A stretch of DNA of 64,000 nt, from positions 558,001 through 622,000 of the forward strand of contig NC_033566.1 in NCBI RefSeq assembly GCF_001680005.1, given 5' to 3'. The position numbers and the translations under genes were made by a program. The number at the start of each line of letters is the position of its first letter. Positions within the stretch are counted from its first letter, which is position 1. This DNA is from Plasmodium coatneyi. Lineage: Eukaryota > Apicomplexa > Aconoidasida > Haemosporida > Plasmodiidae. Under the pieces are notes generated by a model. The model saw only the letters and a list, made by a program, of their open reading frames with translations. It had not been told where the DNA came from and searched no databases. Shown in pieces: positions 42,301 to 54,700 of this stretch.

Positions 42301-45222
42301 GCTATTAATGGTGTCGTTATTTCTTCCGCATGTGCTTTCCTCATGTGCACCCTTTTCAAATTTCCCCGAATCGGCATTCCCCCAATTTATACCTAAATTA
42401 TTGTTATTCACAAAGAGCATATTATTATTGTTTATATTTTTCTCCACGTCATTATTGCACTGATTTGTACCCTGAACCGTTGCGCCAAAACTTGATTTCT
42501 CGTCAAAAATTCTGGGTTCACTATAAATGGGGCTGGGAAAAACGGTACTACAAGCGCTAAGGCCAAAGTTCCTCTCTGCACCGAGGTTGTAACCGCTACT
42601 ACTGATATCATGGTTGAAGTGAAAGGAGCTTCCCAACGTGCCTTTTCCATAAAACGAGTGATGATCATCGCTACCCAAGTGGGGACTCCCCTTAGCGGAA
42701 AATATTTCATTCATGTGCTCGTCCTTCCAGTCCTTTTCTTCCAACTCGTCATAATTTAGGAAGGACATATTTCTACTCATGCTGCTTAGGTTGGCCGGAA
42801 AATCTAAATCATTATGTAGCTGCGCGAAATTGCCATCAAAATTGGAGACCTTCCCTAAATAATTCACATTTCCTATATCGTCGTCCTTCATATTGAGATG
42901 CTCGTTCAGATGCTTCAAGTTCAGGTGCAGCTCGTTCTTTCTGAACAGATCATAATCATAACTGAACTGCAGGTGGTCGTCAAAATTCAGATACAGTTCA
43001 TCATCGTCATGATAAGGTCCGATATCTCTTTCACAGTTTTTAAGCACCTCGCTTTCGAAGTTAAGCGGATCCGTAATTCCATCCGGACAACGTCGGCTTA
43101 AGTCATCCCCATTTTCATTATCAATGTAGTGGCCATTCTCATCCAAATCATCATCCTCTTCCCTTCCATTTTTATTCTTACTAACAGCGTTATTGGTCGG
43201 GTATATGGTGCTGTCCGTGGCCATATAGACAGGCTTCACACTTTGCACACTCTGCTCTGCGCATGCGTTTGTTCCTTTAAAGTTTTTATTCACCAATTCG
43301 GGAAGCTCGTCATCCACATCTCCCTTGAACAGGTTATCACCATTGCGAAGGAAGGAACGGTCTGTCTTAATGAACTTCAAATCTTCACTCTGATCCTTTT
43401 TTACCTTCATCTGTTGTACTTCCATCGGGAGTTCCACATTGGACGTGTCGAACGCGCTCTGGTTGTAACTGATGTGATTAGCATGTTGCAAATGCCCAGC
43501 ATAATTCAACAATTGCTCTTCGATTAAATTTTTGCCATTAAATTTGTTTTCATCAATTACAGCACTGTCGCTGCTGACGTTCACACACACCCCACAACTG
43601 TTAAGGCCATCCTCTACATTCTCCTTTGGCAAATAATTAGACGCACATTCCAAGTCGACCCCATTGAAAACCCTATCACGCTGGTTATCATTACTCAAAA
43701 AGGGGGTGTAAAAGTTTCCTTTCCCATTCCCATTACTGTTACTACCTATCGGGGTTGGCATATACTTCCTCAAATCGCTCGTTGGGTTACTTTTCACACT
43801 GGAAGACATTTTTCTAAAATCCTCATAGTTCGTGTTATTGCTCATAGCGTCTGCAAGGTGGAGATAATCCCCCAGGGGTGTAGCAATACTCCCTGGTTGA
43901 GTAACACCTACGTTATTCTTCATTCTGTTGCAATTACCATTGGCAGAGTTGTTCGTTCCGGTCATCATAGCAGCCATCGGAGCAGCGATGCCACAATTGT
44001 TGGAGACAGACTTACCGTGATGATCCTTACCAATAGGTTTATACATACCATCATTAAAAGTAAAATTCTCATAGTGGAACAATTCCATAGCGTTTTTCTC
44101 CCTCACCAAATTATGGTCCTTTCCCATTTCATCCACATTTAATCTTTTCATATTTGCAAATAGCTTTTCAGGTTCTATGGAGAATTCCTTATTGGCTAAA
44201 TCGTCCCCAGTGTTCATCTTCTTGAAGCTACCACCTTCCATGGGTGCACTATTCGCATTGCTAATGCTAATCTCCTCCCCGATGGTCAAACCGACCATAT
44301 TAGTATTGCTCATTTGGGCCATACCTTTCCATGAGGAAGATTTCATATCGCAGCTGGTTCTACTTACACCTTCATACACATTCCCTGCGCAGGAGTTCAA
44401 TACACTGTGTTGGTGCTCAATCGGAGAGTTCACACTGCTCAAATTGTGCATGCTATTCACACCGTTTACGTGGTTAAAACTGCGATCAGCTGCACCCGTA
44501 CCATTGTAGAGATTGCCACATCCAGCGTACTTGCAGCTGTCACCTGGGATTATTGCACTGCCTATCCTGTTCAGCCCTCCACTGTAGCGGTCCCTTATAA
44601 TGCTACTCATATTCGCTCCGTTCGTTATATCCTCAGGGAAGTCATTCCTTCCCCCAAGGGAGCTATTCAAAAGTCCATAACCAGGAGGTTCCATTATTTT
44701 ATTCATGTTGGGAATCATAAAGGCTTCACTAAAAGGTGTTACCCCATTGGCTCCTTCCACATTACACACCGCTGGGTTTACAAAAATGTCTTTACCATCC
44801 GGTACCTCGTGCAGAACTGAATTATCCCTATTCCCTTCGTTAATACTACTAGCAGATGTTGCACAGGTATTATACCCGTAAGCATAGCTACTATCCATGT
44901 TTGCACTTTTATTCAGTTCATTCGTTATTCTAGATTCCTCACTACTGATAAAGTTGCAATTCCCTTGGGGGAGACTTTCATTCTGTGAATTGCACATGTT
45001 CACATTTTCGCTAGCCTTTTGTTGACTAGCCGTCTTGGATTTTGCTTTCCCCTTTTCTTTCTTTTCCTTATTTCCCGTTTTAACCTTTTTATCCTTTTTG
45101 TCTTTCTTATCCTTCTTACCTTTCTTGTCTTTGTTGCTTCCCTTCAACGGTAACTTATTCAAGTCTACCTCCCGCAAAACTCGCGGCACATTCGGATCTT
45201 CACTCTTGCAGTCCTCGTCCAT
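39319..45222 (-). CDS. Large KH-domain RNA-binding protein
   Basis: A 1967-residue protein in one exon. The N-terminus has a Lys-rich tract (residues about 34-62, KKDKKDKKDKK). The next about 1700 residues are Asn/Ser/Gly/Asp-rich and disordered, with runs such as repeated SNR (near 1230) and Asn tracts. A short coiled coil precedes the folded end (LQNIINSLRFKNKQLQKEL). The last about 170 residues carry two KH domains. In the first, GSFMGPKGIHVKTI (about 1802-1815) contains the GxxG RNA-binding loop (GPKG). The second covers CCIYLVAPFECVQKLLADGC and onwards, with a degenerate loop (DGCKR). The role is presumably post-transcriptional control of mRNAs through single-stranded RNA binding; targets are unknown. 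Its 5' side faces the longest gene-poor stretch in the window. Confidence 0.88.
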   Translation of the reverse strand: MDEDCKSEDPNVPRVLREVDLNKLPLKGSNKDKKGKKDKKDKKDKKVKTGNKEKKEKGKAKSKTASQQKASENVNMCNSQNESLPQGNCNFISSEESRITNELNKSANMDSSYAYGYNTCATSASSINEGNRDNSVLHEVPDGKDIFVNPAVCNVEGANGVTPFSEAFMIPNMNKIMEPPGYGLLNSSLGGRNDFPEDITNGANMSSIIRDRYSGGLNRIGSAIIPGDSCKYAGCGNLYNGTGAADRSFNHVNGVNSMHNLSSVNSPIEHQHSVLNSCAGNVYEGVSRTSCDMKSSSWKGMAQMSNTNMVGLTIGEEISISNANSAPMEGGSFKKMNTGDDLANKEFSIEPEKLFANMKRLNVDEMGKDHNLVREKNAMELFHYENFTFNDGMYKPIGKDHHGKSVSNNCGIAAPMAAMMTGTNNSANGNCNRMKNNVGVTQPGSIATPLGDYLHLADAMSNNTNYEDFRKMSSSVKSNPTSDLRKYMPTPIGSNSNGNGKGNFYTPFLSNDNQRDRVFNGVDLECASNYLPKENVEDGLNSCGVCVNVSSDSAVIDENKFNGKNLIEEQLLNYAGHLQHANHISYNQSAFDTSNVELPMEVQQMKVKKDQSEDLKFIKTDRSFLRNGDNLFKGDVDDELPELVNKNFKGTNACAEQSVQSVKPVYMATDSTIYPTNNAVSKNKNGREEDDDLDENGHYIDNENGDDLSRRCPDGITDPLNFESEVLKNCERDIGPYHDDDELYLNFDDHLQFSYDYDLFRKNELHLNLKHLNEHLNMKDDDIGNVNYLGKVSNFDGNFAQLHNDLDFPANLSSMSRNMSFLNYDELEEKDWKDEHMNEIFSAKGSPHLGSDDHHSFYGKGTLGSSFHFNHDISSSGYNLGAERNFGLSACSTVFPSPIYSEPRIFDEKSSFGATVQGTNQCNNDVEKNINNNNMLFVNNNNLGINWGNADSGKFEKGAHEESTCGRNNDTINSNFICEENNVSNNDHTLMDDHHLGLPHNDHSLENNSTNLERNRNIIHGVCINTTCASACESIPPCSKRNGARRRNDLDDEVGSALHSDGEHMGKHARGNYSNAMTKKGANLVGTKCETVHSSGVSGKGSMNKQGVADRILEDNTKRASSNAKRNEETNPDDHISGDATGESVTGICVKSCNNGSSNKKNSVKGVAMVQNSQPRESATDPKNVRNFNTNNQGINISGIENVQLKNASNFSDDSTNSTSSSRSDARNGSNRSNRSNRSNRSSRDDPIDSNGRNQNRTNPVASGMNKNGSQNSSLVNAEHRKKLILPPYNSVPLNYENIKNENFSFKSEMVKNDKSKSSAFLNCASTKLASTNSNGHTDKVFMNSTFNVDKKDKSHVRKYFETWLNDRNRNFSNSKYNKDNLMGNRSSFDSFGGRSDLNSSNGMNPSRTFLNSSNCTNRVYPASNEKKESFLRTTNNRTDNARRINLLTAEKGKKYLGSSPLFSFNKQNIRSGHATKDDHFGAIRGSMSRKAKDDMFHLRGKVDNIGANNQSGMYHGRMDPGENVHGCMNDQKVYFDMKNQQNDILKNGTKVENLVDQVNDPNGRCIYGNVKNHHGDDKTSNVNLIGKNENMFRNIEEDMYKEANRMQGGELKYGPLSGALHNGANIGVGTANRPNNNANICDNLVESDHLNNLMESMNRFEDDVDFMLEENEDVEGYCKATLKNDKIMELQNIINSLRFKNKQLQKELTEVKNMQLKKKQNLILNSLSNKNDDISSYSSFKEDTNNSDCGSAENSHRYVQNVLNDKEKYNYDTKISIQKFHLAYTNNSMGKLKIAAQRDISGSFMGPKGIHVKTIKSSLHISVYKSAKDVWFPGFADSHVFLLKGNIFGILRACQLLYHYVKSKMSSSKCCIYLVAPFECVQKLLADGCKRMAIIKEECGADVRLGNLYVQVHEGFTERLMEIRGNEVNVDCALEKLVIFMQSCFSVQSYDYELLKYPCRSVLNLQ

Positions 45223-45327
45223 CTTCAGCAGTGCGTAATAAAGAATTTGGTTTGGGCTTAAAAAATAGAAAAGGTCCTCAATTTGTTAATTCCCGGATCA
45301 TAATATGGACTCAATTGAGAATCGATT

Positions 45328-45372
<45 letters not shown>

Positions 45373-46954
45373 TTAATTCAAAGTGTATCACTTTGGAGTG
45401 TTATATAATGGCGCATGAGGTGGGCGTGTGAAGCGGGTTTTTTTCACAGAACATGCACAGACACCTTTCTACACTGTCACAACTAGATTATCCACAACGC
45501 ATAAAGGTAAGCGACGAACTCTCCGACATGCACCCAGATGTAGAATTGCCTCCGTTTTGCACATGCACTTTATACGAACGGGGCATCAACTCCTGTCAAC
45601 CAGCATGAAATAGTGTTTAGCACCCAAAACCACCACCTTCACGTCAATTAAAAAGGAAAAAAAAAAAAAAAAAAAATGGACACGCTATGTATCACTAACA
45701 TTTAAAAAGTAATGTAAATTTCAGAAAAAAAAAGAAAAAAATTTAAACTACCCTTTGTGATGATATATAATTACATGTACAGAGTGAGCACATTGGGTGG
45801 CCAAAGAAAGGGGCATTAAAAATTTATATAAATAAAGGATAATTTGAATTATGTACAATCATGAAGCTTTTAAATAGCTCAATGGTAAGTGACGCAACGG
45901 AAAACTAACTGAACGCTGGAGTGAAAAAGGTGGGAAATATAATAAAGCAGAGCAGCAAAATGGAAAAGAGGCAAAAGAAAAAAATAATGCTGTCCTTGCG
46001 CTGTGTCTAAGAGACTGCGCTTATACATTCCTATGTAGGGAGTCTCACGCAGGAACAGATAACTGGACAAATGATTAAAAATTTTCTTAATTCATAAAGC
46101 AATAATAATTATCACATGCAAATGCACTTAGTTTTCAAAAGGGAGAAAATAAATGGGCAATGGCAAACGAAACAAATGCGAAACTGTACATGTGGTGGGA
46201 AGTGTAAATATCACCCCCTACACCAATTGTTCTGCGCACATATATATATACAAAAAATTATGGGGGAATATTAAGACCTCCTCAGAAGCTGAGCTATCTT
46301 TGAGGTCTACTAATTAAAAGCATATTAACAAGTGAACCATAAAACGGAGGTCACGGGCAACATATGCATATATATGTAAGTCTTCCAAGGGGTAGAAAAA
46401 ATTCATAAAAAAAAAAAAAAGGTGGAGAGTGTGATGATTTGTTCCTCGGTCGGGTTTTTTAATAACGCACGCACACACGATAAAGATAGAAAGATGTAAA
46501 TTTTCCAATAAGCACTTTGCAATAATATGCAAAAGCTCATAAGGCGTGTTTTTTTCTTTTTTTTTTCAGATGGGAAGTACTAATTTGGAGATATAACTCG
46601 TTGTAAATTAAAAAACGTTTGAGTGCCTACGCAGGAAATCACATCCCGGATACCGACAGGCACATGCACATATTCATAAAAGTGGAAGTGTGCACTCCAC
46701 AAACGTAATGGGACGTTATAAAAGATGACAAAAAAATTTGCTTTTCTATTTATCCAATATAACATAAAAAAAAAAAAATAAAATAATAAAATAAAATGAA
46801 ATAAAATGGTGAAATTATAAAATACTGAAATAATGAAATAATGGTGAATTATGAAAATTCTCCGGGAGAATTAAAACGCAACACGTGTTAGTATTATAAC
46901 GAGATGTGCGAATAAAAAAAAAGCTGAAGGATTAAAAAAGAGGGATAATACACT

Positions 46955-47082
46955 GGAACAAATGTAGCTACGTACAAATGTGGAACGATACAAATGTAGA
47001 GCGGTACAAAAGTAGAGCGGTACAAATGTAGAGCGATATAAATATAGGACAATACAAGTATAGAGAGGTGCAAATATGCAAC
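46955..47082. repeat. 16-bp minisatellite, 8 units
   Basis: Eight consecutive 16-bp units close to GGTACAAATGTAGAGC, more diverged at both ends. Units three to five are nearly identical. The array lies in AT-rich non-coding DNA upstream of the KH-domain gene. Confidence 0.85.
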
Positions 47083-47886
47083 AGCTCACACATACAATGG
47101 TATACGTGCAAAGGAATGAAAGTATTCATAAAAATATATAATTATTTAAAAAAAAAAAAAAAAAAAGACCATATATTAACATACAAATTATCAAAGTATA
47201 CACATTAAATGAATAAATAAATGATTAAAGCATACAACGGTTTTGCTCCTATAACATTACTGTATCTGCTTAAAAATTTCACATCCACGAATTGTGGCCA
47301 ATGAATGTACATAAAAATATATGTTTCTTTCTGTCACTTACAAAGCGAGAGGGCTTTTTCCCTTACCACCAATACGCCTGGATATACGCGTCGGGGAATA
47401 CGAGTGCTGACATATATGTGTCCAGGTACGTACTTGTGTTTGCACGATGGTATGCACATGTACACATGCATACACACAGGGCCACAAGCACATACAGGCG
47501 CGAACACACACGTGCGGCCACTCACCCTTGTACACATTCACATATAAATAAATATGCCAAAATGTGCACTCAGACGTCTGTCCAAGCAGGATGGAAGGGA
47601 GTGAAGAAGGTCACGCCCAATCTACATCATATGACAGTGTGTATATGCGCCCACAAAATGGGGCGGGAGGGGAAAATAAAATTTAAAATTAATTTAAGTA
47701 CTTAGCATTTTTGCTATTAATAATATATACATATAAAAAATAAAAAAAATTAAAAACTGTAAACATGTAAAACGTGTAGGCACATTGGAAAAATGAATTA
47801 AAATTTCTCCTACACGCATAAAAGGTGCTATGGTAGAAAAAGGCTAGCTGAAAAAAAAAAAAAAAAAAAAAACATTTATTCATAAA

Positions 47887-47917
<31 letters not shown>

Positions 47918-48360
47918 GGGATTAAAGAAGGCACATTTTATATTTACTCATGTTTTAATTCAGTTGATAAAGTGAATTTGCTATTAAAATCTATATCTGC
48001 AAATGGTTAAAAAATTCAATAAACAAAAAGACATTGAAAAGAGTATATGTAATTAGTTCGCAATTGTTTTGAATATGACATTCATTATTCATCACAAAGC
48101 ATTTCTTAATTATTTTTACACACATATATGCGTTATTATAATATATTTTATAGTATTTTTTTTTATTATTTATTATTTTTTTTTTTGCCACTTACGCAAG
48201 ATGCACACTATTTTAGCAATGCAGTGACTTCTTTATTTTTTAATTTTTTATTACAGGTACGTTTTTGCATAAATGTATACTCTCACGTATGCTCTGGCGG
48301 GTGGACGCTCGAGCATTGGCTCGTATACTTATATGCTCTTTCGCTACTTGTAAATGTATA

Positions 48361-48399
<39 letters not shown>

Positions 48400-48761
48400 G
48401 ACGATCTGCATACAAGAACAGATGCACACATGTACACATACGCTCAGGTATATGCACAATTTTCTCAACACACAAACATTTATAGATGCATTTGCACATA
48501 CGAAACAATATGTGCAATGGAAGAGAATTCACTCTATATTATCATATTAAAAAAGGGCAAACGTCCTAATTTGGTACATGAAAATGAGGGCACTACGGCG
48601 TGTACATATATATACCTGTGTGTATTTTGTATATACGCACAGGATGTACGAGCAAAGCGTAGGTATATATATATACACACAGTCATACACACATGTACGC
48701 ATATATGCTACACGTGTGGTGCCTCGGTACGCTCTTGTGTGTGCGCGCACATTTTCACATA

Positions 48762-48780
48762 CGTGTGTGTGTGTGTGTGT
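48762..48780. repeat. (TG)n microsatellite
   Basis: A pure GT/TG run of about nine units, within a 180-bp stretch rich in TATA, CACA and TGTG. Likely length-variable. Confidence 0.8.
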
Positions 48781-51700
48781 ATTGGGTGGATGCACCACGA
48801 AGGTGTAATTTTTTTTATTGATTTTTTACCTATTCTGTTAATTTAAAAAGTGAAACATAGAAATGGTTTAAAAAATAAAACAAAGTGTAAGTACACACAC
48901 GTACATATTCACCTGTAATAGCACTTCTTACACACAGCTGATAAATTTTACTACTGTTCAAAATGGGAAGGGATGGAAAGAAAACACTATTATGTATTCG
49001 ACGTGTGTTTCATTTTGGTTTAATTTTCACGGGGGGTACTCGTGTGAAAAGCGTATGTGTGTGTATATATATACGTACATACACATGTGTACATGTATTC
49101 ATGTGACCAGCGGAGTTAACGGGGCAAACGACTCCTTCACCGCAGCACGTTTATTCGGATGTATGGTCGAGCGTCGTGTAGTTTTACGCATGAGCTTACC
49201 CACGTACGCTCACATGTAGATTCCTCCACACACTGAAAACACAGGGGGAGGGCTTTAAAGGTAAAAAGTTATAAACCACATCTTACGCGTTGGTAACAGA
49301 TGGAAAAAACGTATGTACGAAGGTGTGGGCATACATGTATATACACCAGAAATATGAAAACATAATGTATTACATAAACTTGAATTGTGAAAAGGTTCTT
49401 TTCTGTTTTTTTGAAAGCGGGGGGTACGGTAGCACGATGTATATATGGATGTACGAATGTACTTGTGACTTGTAAGATAAAGTTGAATTTAAAAATAACT
49501 TGTTAAAGATTTATAGATTTAAAATGAAGGTACATTTCTCTTTTTTTTTTAAACTGATGTTACAGCTTTTACATCTTCTTCATTTATGACACACATAAAT
49601 TTATAAATGTTATAAAGAAAGGTGAACGTACCATCATGTCATGTTATAATTTTATAAAAAATAATAATAGTGAGGTGGTACAAGTTCATTCATTACTTCC
49701 TTCAAAAATACATGTACATGCGAATATATACATATAAGGTGCGTGTATATTAACTACGCACATATGTGCATATATACACGTATAGTACCCGTGCACCACA
49801 TGTACACCTGCATGAACACATGCACGAATACATGTGCATTAGTTATGTAAAGGTATGCAGAGCGCTGTGCGAAGTAAAAGTTCACACTATGGGATATAAT
49901 TTAGTGGGGACCCACAAGCTTCTACCCTTCAATTCAATTCTTACCATGAGGAGATGCATTCCACACATATGAGAGCCATCCCAAGTGTACACGTGAAAAT
50001 GGGTTCGCATATATAAATCATACACTTTTTCCTACCTGCCCTATCTACGTGTATGTATGCGTAATAAATATATAAAGATATATATGTGCACATTACACAT
50101 TCAGCTATATATGCATACTATACATGTGTACTATGCATAAATGTTATATATAAACATACAAACATATGGATGCGTGAAGATGCAAATTGAAAAAGTACAC
50201 ATAAGTAGAGTGATAAAAATGTTCATGACTAGCTGAAAAGATATATTTCTTTTTTTTCTCACCACTGAGGTGTATATAAAAATGCCGAAAAACTAATACT
50301 TTACAGTGTAAAATTAAGTACGCTTAAACACTTTTACTTTGATGCGTTAAAAATGGTATTCCTGCGCTTCTTTTCATCTGAGATATATATAAAGGTGCAC
50401 ATTTATATATACATATGTATGCATATATATATACATATATATGAATATATATATATATACATGAACATGCGTCATAATTGCAGTTTTATCAAAAGGAGCG
50501 GGAAAATATTACTAACATTTTGTTCACTACCCAGAAAATTTATATATATAAATGTTCAAGAAAATGACCTTCCCTTATTTTTGCCTTTTCTGCATGCGAA
50601 TCGAAAAAAAAAAAAAAAAAAAATAATGAAAAGAAAATAAATAAAAAAAAAATAAGGAAAAATAAAAAAAAGTTAAAGGAAAAATAAAAAAATTAAGGGA
50701 AAAAAAAAATTAAGGAAAAAAAGAAAAACTTTTATTTATGCGTTCCTTCCTTACACTTAACCTTTTGCTAATAGACTAAGGCGAAATATACACAAAAGGA
50801 GTGTTCTTTTCTGCGTATTATAAAGGCCAGATCATGCTATAAAACCATAACCCCCTGGAAGTATCACATTATAAATTCATGCACATATATATGTAATTAT
50901 ACGAATAACCCTTTTGCGCTTATTTCAAGATTACTACATATTCTAATTTACCGAAAAATACATAAATTTTTCACTGCGTTACCTTCCTTATGTTTGTAAG
51001 CGGGAGATAGTTTCGCGTCGCACGCCAACACACCTATTCTACTGACCAGCATTATCACTTCGCGACGAGCGCATATTTTTGGTTGCACATTGTAGGAGAG
51101 GATGCATATCCAAATTTAAAAAAAAAAGCACATCTCTCTTGCTACATATTATATGCTACACTGAAGAGCTAAGCCTGTTCCTACATGGCAAAATATATTG
51201 CGTGTAGCTAAGCAAAAAACGGCACTCGTTAGGTGTACTGCATTTTGCTACCCCTATTTTTATTCTTTTGTGGGAACAGAAAAGGCGAAAAAATATAAGC
51301 AAAAACTGTTTACCTCCTTATGTTTAAATTTTTTTTTTCTGGGTACATATATCGCTATATCTCCCCCGTTTCAAAGCGTTCCACATTTCGCGAATTCTAA
51401 AATTGCGTTTTACGCGATGTGCGTACCGTATGCCCTAGCTATTCCCTAAATTCCCCGTTCACATAATTAACTATGCTCTAGCTCAGTGGTGAGGAATTTT
51501 CACCCCTAAATAAGTACATCAAAAAAAATGCTTATCCTGCCGATACACTTCCTCATTTTGTGTATCTCCATTTTGCGTTAAAAGGGGAATCTGTGCAGAG
51601 GACGTGCCAAAGAACAGATTAAAGGCGAAACGAAATACTCCCCCGTTTTGACTGCTCTACGTTTCCATCAATTGAAAATGCAGATTCTTTACACCAGTTG

Positions 51701-54700
51701 AGGGGAAAATTATTTTGCGTAAAACGTCTCGCACGCGTTACCATCATGTTGCGTCTGATATAATTTGCATCATGTGTCGCAAAGTACACAAAAAAAAAAG
51801 AGGAATTACAATGCGCGTTAAACATGTCGAGCAGGTGTAGGTAAACGCCGCTCTGTTGTTCGCAAAATTGCACATATGCAAAATGTGAATTATAATTGTA
51901 AATTTTATAGCAAATTCGCACTTTTCGACGAGTGCCAGAATTTTATTTTAATTTTTTCATGCAATGGAAAGACAAAGGGGGATACGAAAAAAAAAAAGGA
52001 GGAAAAAAATGAGCTAAAATTATAATGCATGAAATTGTCGCACCCCTGGGGGGGTGTAAGTTTGTGCATTTCTTCACCCTGATCGGTGACGCATCTTTGT
52101 TTTTTCTTCGCTGTTACGACACGCATAATCGCCTCAATTTTTGTGCTTTTCTTTTCGCGAAATATTTTTATTTAATCGACAAGACTAAAATGCTCGCCCG
52201 CTTGATGAAACAGATGGAAAAATTGTCATCGCATCCGCTTCTTTTTTGTCAAAAAAACACGAAAAACAACCCCAAAGGATGAAAAAAAAAATGGCGCAAC
52301 AAAATTTATAACAAGTTAATTACGGGTACACTCGTTCACACATATTCACGAATGAGTGAACAACTGCATGCACTTTCAATTTGTTCTATTCTTCTCGCCT
52401 CCTTTTTTTTCCGCCCCTTCCCCAATATTCGGGGTGCACTCAAATAATATTTACTGCACCACTTCAAAAATATCGAGCCAGGAAAATGCATACGAATACA
52501 TGCGCGCAAGGGAAACTAAAGACACGCCCATTTTGAAAAAACCTGTTACGGCAAAAAGAAAAAAAAATGTTCAAAGTTGTTAAAGGAGGCGAAGTCAGAA
52601 ATGAAGCGTGTACCACCGTCTTGCAACTTGGCAACTTTTCCACTTTGCAACTTTTCGGTTGCCCTGCCAACCCCCCTGTCGCGCGTGCGATTGGTGCAAT
52701 CATGCAGATCGAATTTTCCTCCAGTTGGGGGAGACACCAATATATGATGCCGCTACGTAACGGAAAATTGCAGATTGAATTTGTTTGTTTAAATTGTAAT
52801 CAATTTTTGCACTTTCTTTTTTTTTTGCCTAGGCTGTGTGCCTTCCATTTTCCAACCTCCAAAACGCTTTGTCTTGACAGAGGTATCCAAAGTGCAATAT
52901 TTATTTTGGAAGCTCTTTTTAACCCCTCCATACATGTGCACAAAAGCGCAAATGTGCAAACGCGCATGCCAGTTTCGAACTTTCATTTTGCGCGTGCAAA
53001 AATGGAGGGCGGCACGCATTTTTTTTTTTTTTCACATTTGTTCATTCTTCGTAAAATGGAAGATGATCGTTTGTTCTGATTTTCCCCACCACGGTTTAAC
53101 TCACAAATTGATTAAACTTTAATCTAATTGCGTGGTTGTGCAGAAAATCCAAAGTGTGCACTTCAATTGCAGTTAAGTGTCACCTTCCGCCTGGGAAAGG
53201 ATATGTTGGGGCATCCTTCCAAGACAGGCACAGATGAGTTCATTACATTATGCACATGCATACGTAAACACACGCACACCCTGATAATTGCCAACCCTCA
53301 CATTTGTGCGAAAATTATTCTGTCATTATGATATGCCAAATTTATTACTCAGGCAAAAAAAGAAAAAAATGAAGTGCCATTTTTCCCTTTACATTTTTGT
53401 GCTAATTTGAAGAAAGCAAAATAAAAGTGTGACAAAAAAAAAAAAAAAAAAAGGGGGAAGTAAAATGGGTCAACGGTGGAATTTGTTTATCTTTTCTGTG
53501 CGCAAATAGCTAATCGTGTGAACTTTGCATTGGATAATCCCACATGCTCATTCGCGCGATAGGTGTAAATGTTATATGTCAAGCAGGTACGTTTATGCAG
53601 GCATAATTGAACACATAACGTATGCACTCCCAGTCTCCTATGAAACGTTTGGTGGGATTACTTCGTCGGAAAAAATATGCCAAGCCATAAAAAGGGTTGC
53701 CCTTCACATACGATGTGTCACATTAGGGGCAAGCACAGTGTAGTATGATAAAGGGAAGTAAATCCTGTGTAGTGCTAGGTATGATTTACTGCCAGTTCGG
53801 ATTCCATCCCCCTGGCTGAATATTTGTGACCTTCATTCGTAATAAAGTGCATGGTAATGACTCCATATTATGAACATACATAACTTTTGGTGATGCACCA
53901 CTGCATGTATCTTCCCCATAATAACGTGGCGGTGATGGTAAGTACACCCAAGTTTTATTTTTTCTCTTTTTTATTTTTACACCCCATTTGATTATTCTTA
54001 ACCCTTTTCTGCTCTAAGGGGTGCACCCATGTATGTACGCACAATTGCATGCACATAATTATGCAGCGTGCATAATATCAGGTGAAGGAAAAAACTGAGC
54101 TAAATTAAATTATGCACGTATGTAGGGGTAGTGCCGGTTTGCCTATCGGTATGAGACGAATCTATATGTGCATGTAAGAAATGGTTATGCGCATGCGAGT
54201 GAGGGATTTTCTAAGGACATGATATTCTGAGCTTAAACAGTACGGAGCATTTTTTTTTTTTCTTTTTTAACATTTTAGCAAAGAGAAATCCTATGCCATT
54301 CAAGCTGATACATTTAGCTGCGTGAACTCCTTTCGAATGATCATAAATCGTGAAAATGTCGCCAAACGTGTGAACGTATATGGTGTGCAATGGGGATCCC
54401 CCAATTTGCCATTACTTCACCGTACCTTCATTCTTTATGACCCCTTTTTTGTTTCATTATCGGGTCGTCCTTTTGAAGTAACTTCTTCACTGTAATGTGG
54501 GTTCATGATGTGGCTCCAAAGAGGAAAAACGGTGAAAAAGGGGTGCTTAAAAATGGGGTAAGCATATTTTCCCATTCTTTGTAACACATGCCCATAGTGC
54601 AAAACGAAATGGGGAAAGTGGGTTTATTTTTTCTTCCTTTCGCTTGGCTGAACTGGTGGGATTATTCCCCCTCGCCAAATATGCGCAAACGTGCATACGT

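Noticed and set aside
41383..44820. Plus-strand frames up to 154 codons opposite the KH-domain gene
   Set aside because: Antisense of Asn/Ser-rich codons gives Val/Ile/Leu-rich nonsense. No motif or start context supports them.
45223..48800. Possible centromere in the AT-rich part of the gene-poor region
   Set aside because: Plasmodium centromeres are extremely AT-rich over 1-2 kb with internal tandem arrays. Here AT-rich patches are interrupted by mixed sequence and only a 128-bp minisatellite is present.
47292..48846. Cys/His/Thr-rich frames of 137-193 codons
   Set aside because: They derive from CA/TG and TA microsatellites and poly-T, and equivalent frames exist on both strands.
54644..54700. 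A-box-like TGGCTGAACTGG in the gene-poor region
   Set aside because: One mismatch to the consensus and no downstream T-loop or cloverleaf pairing.
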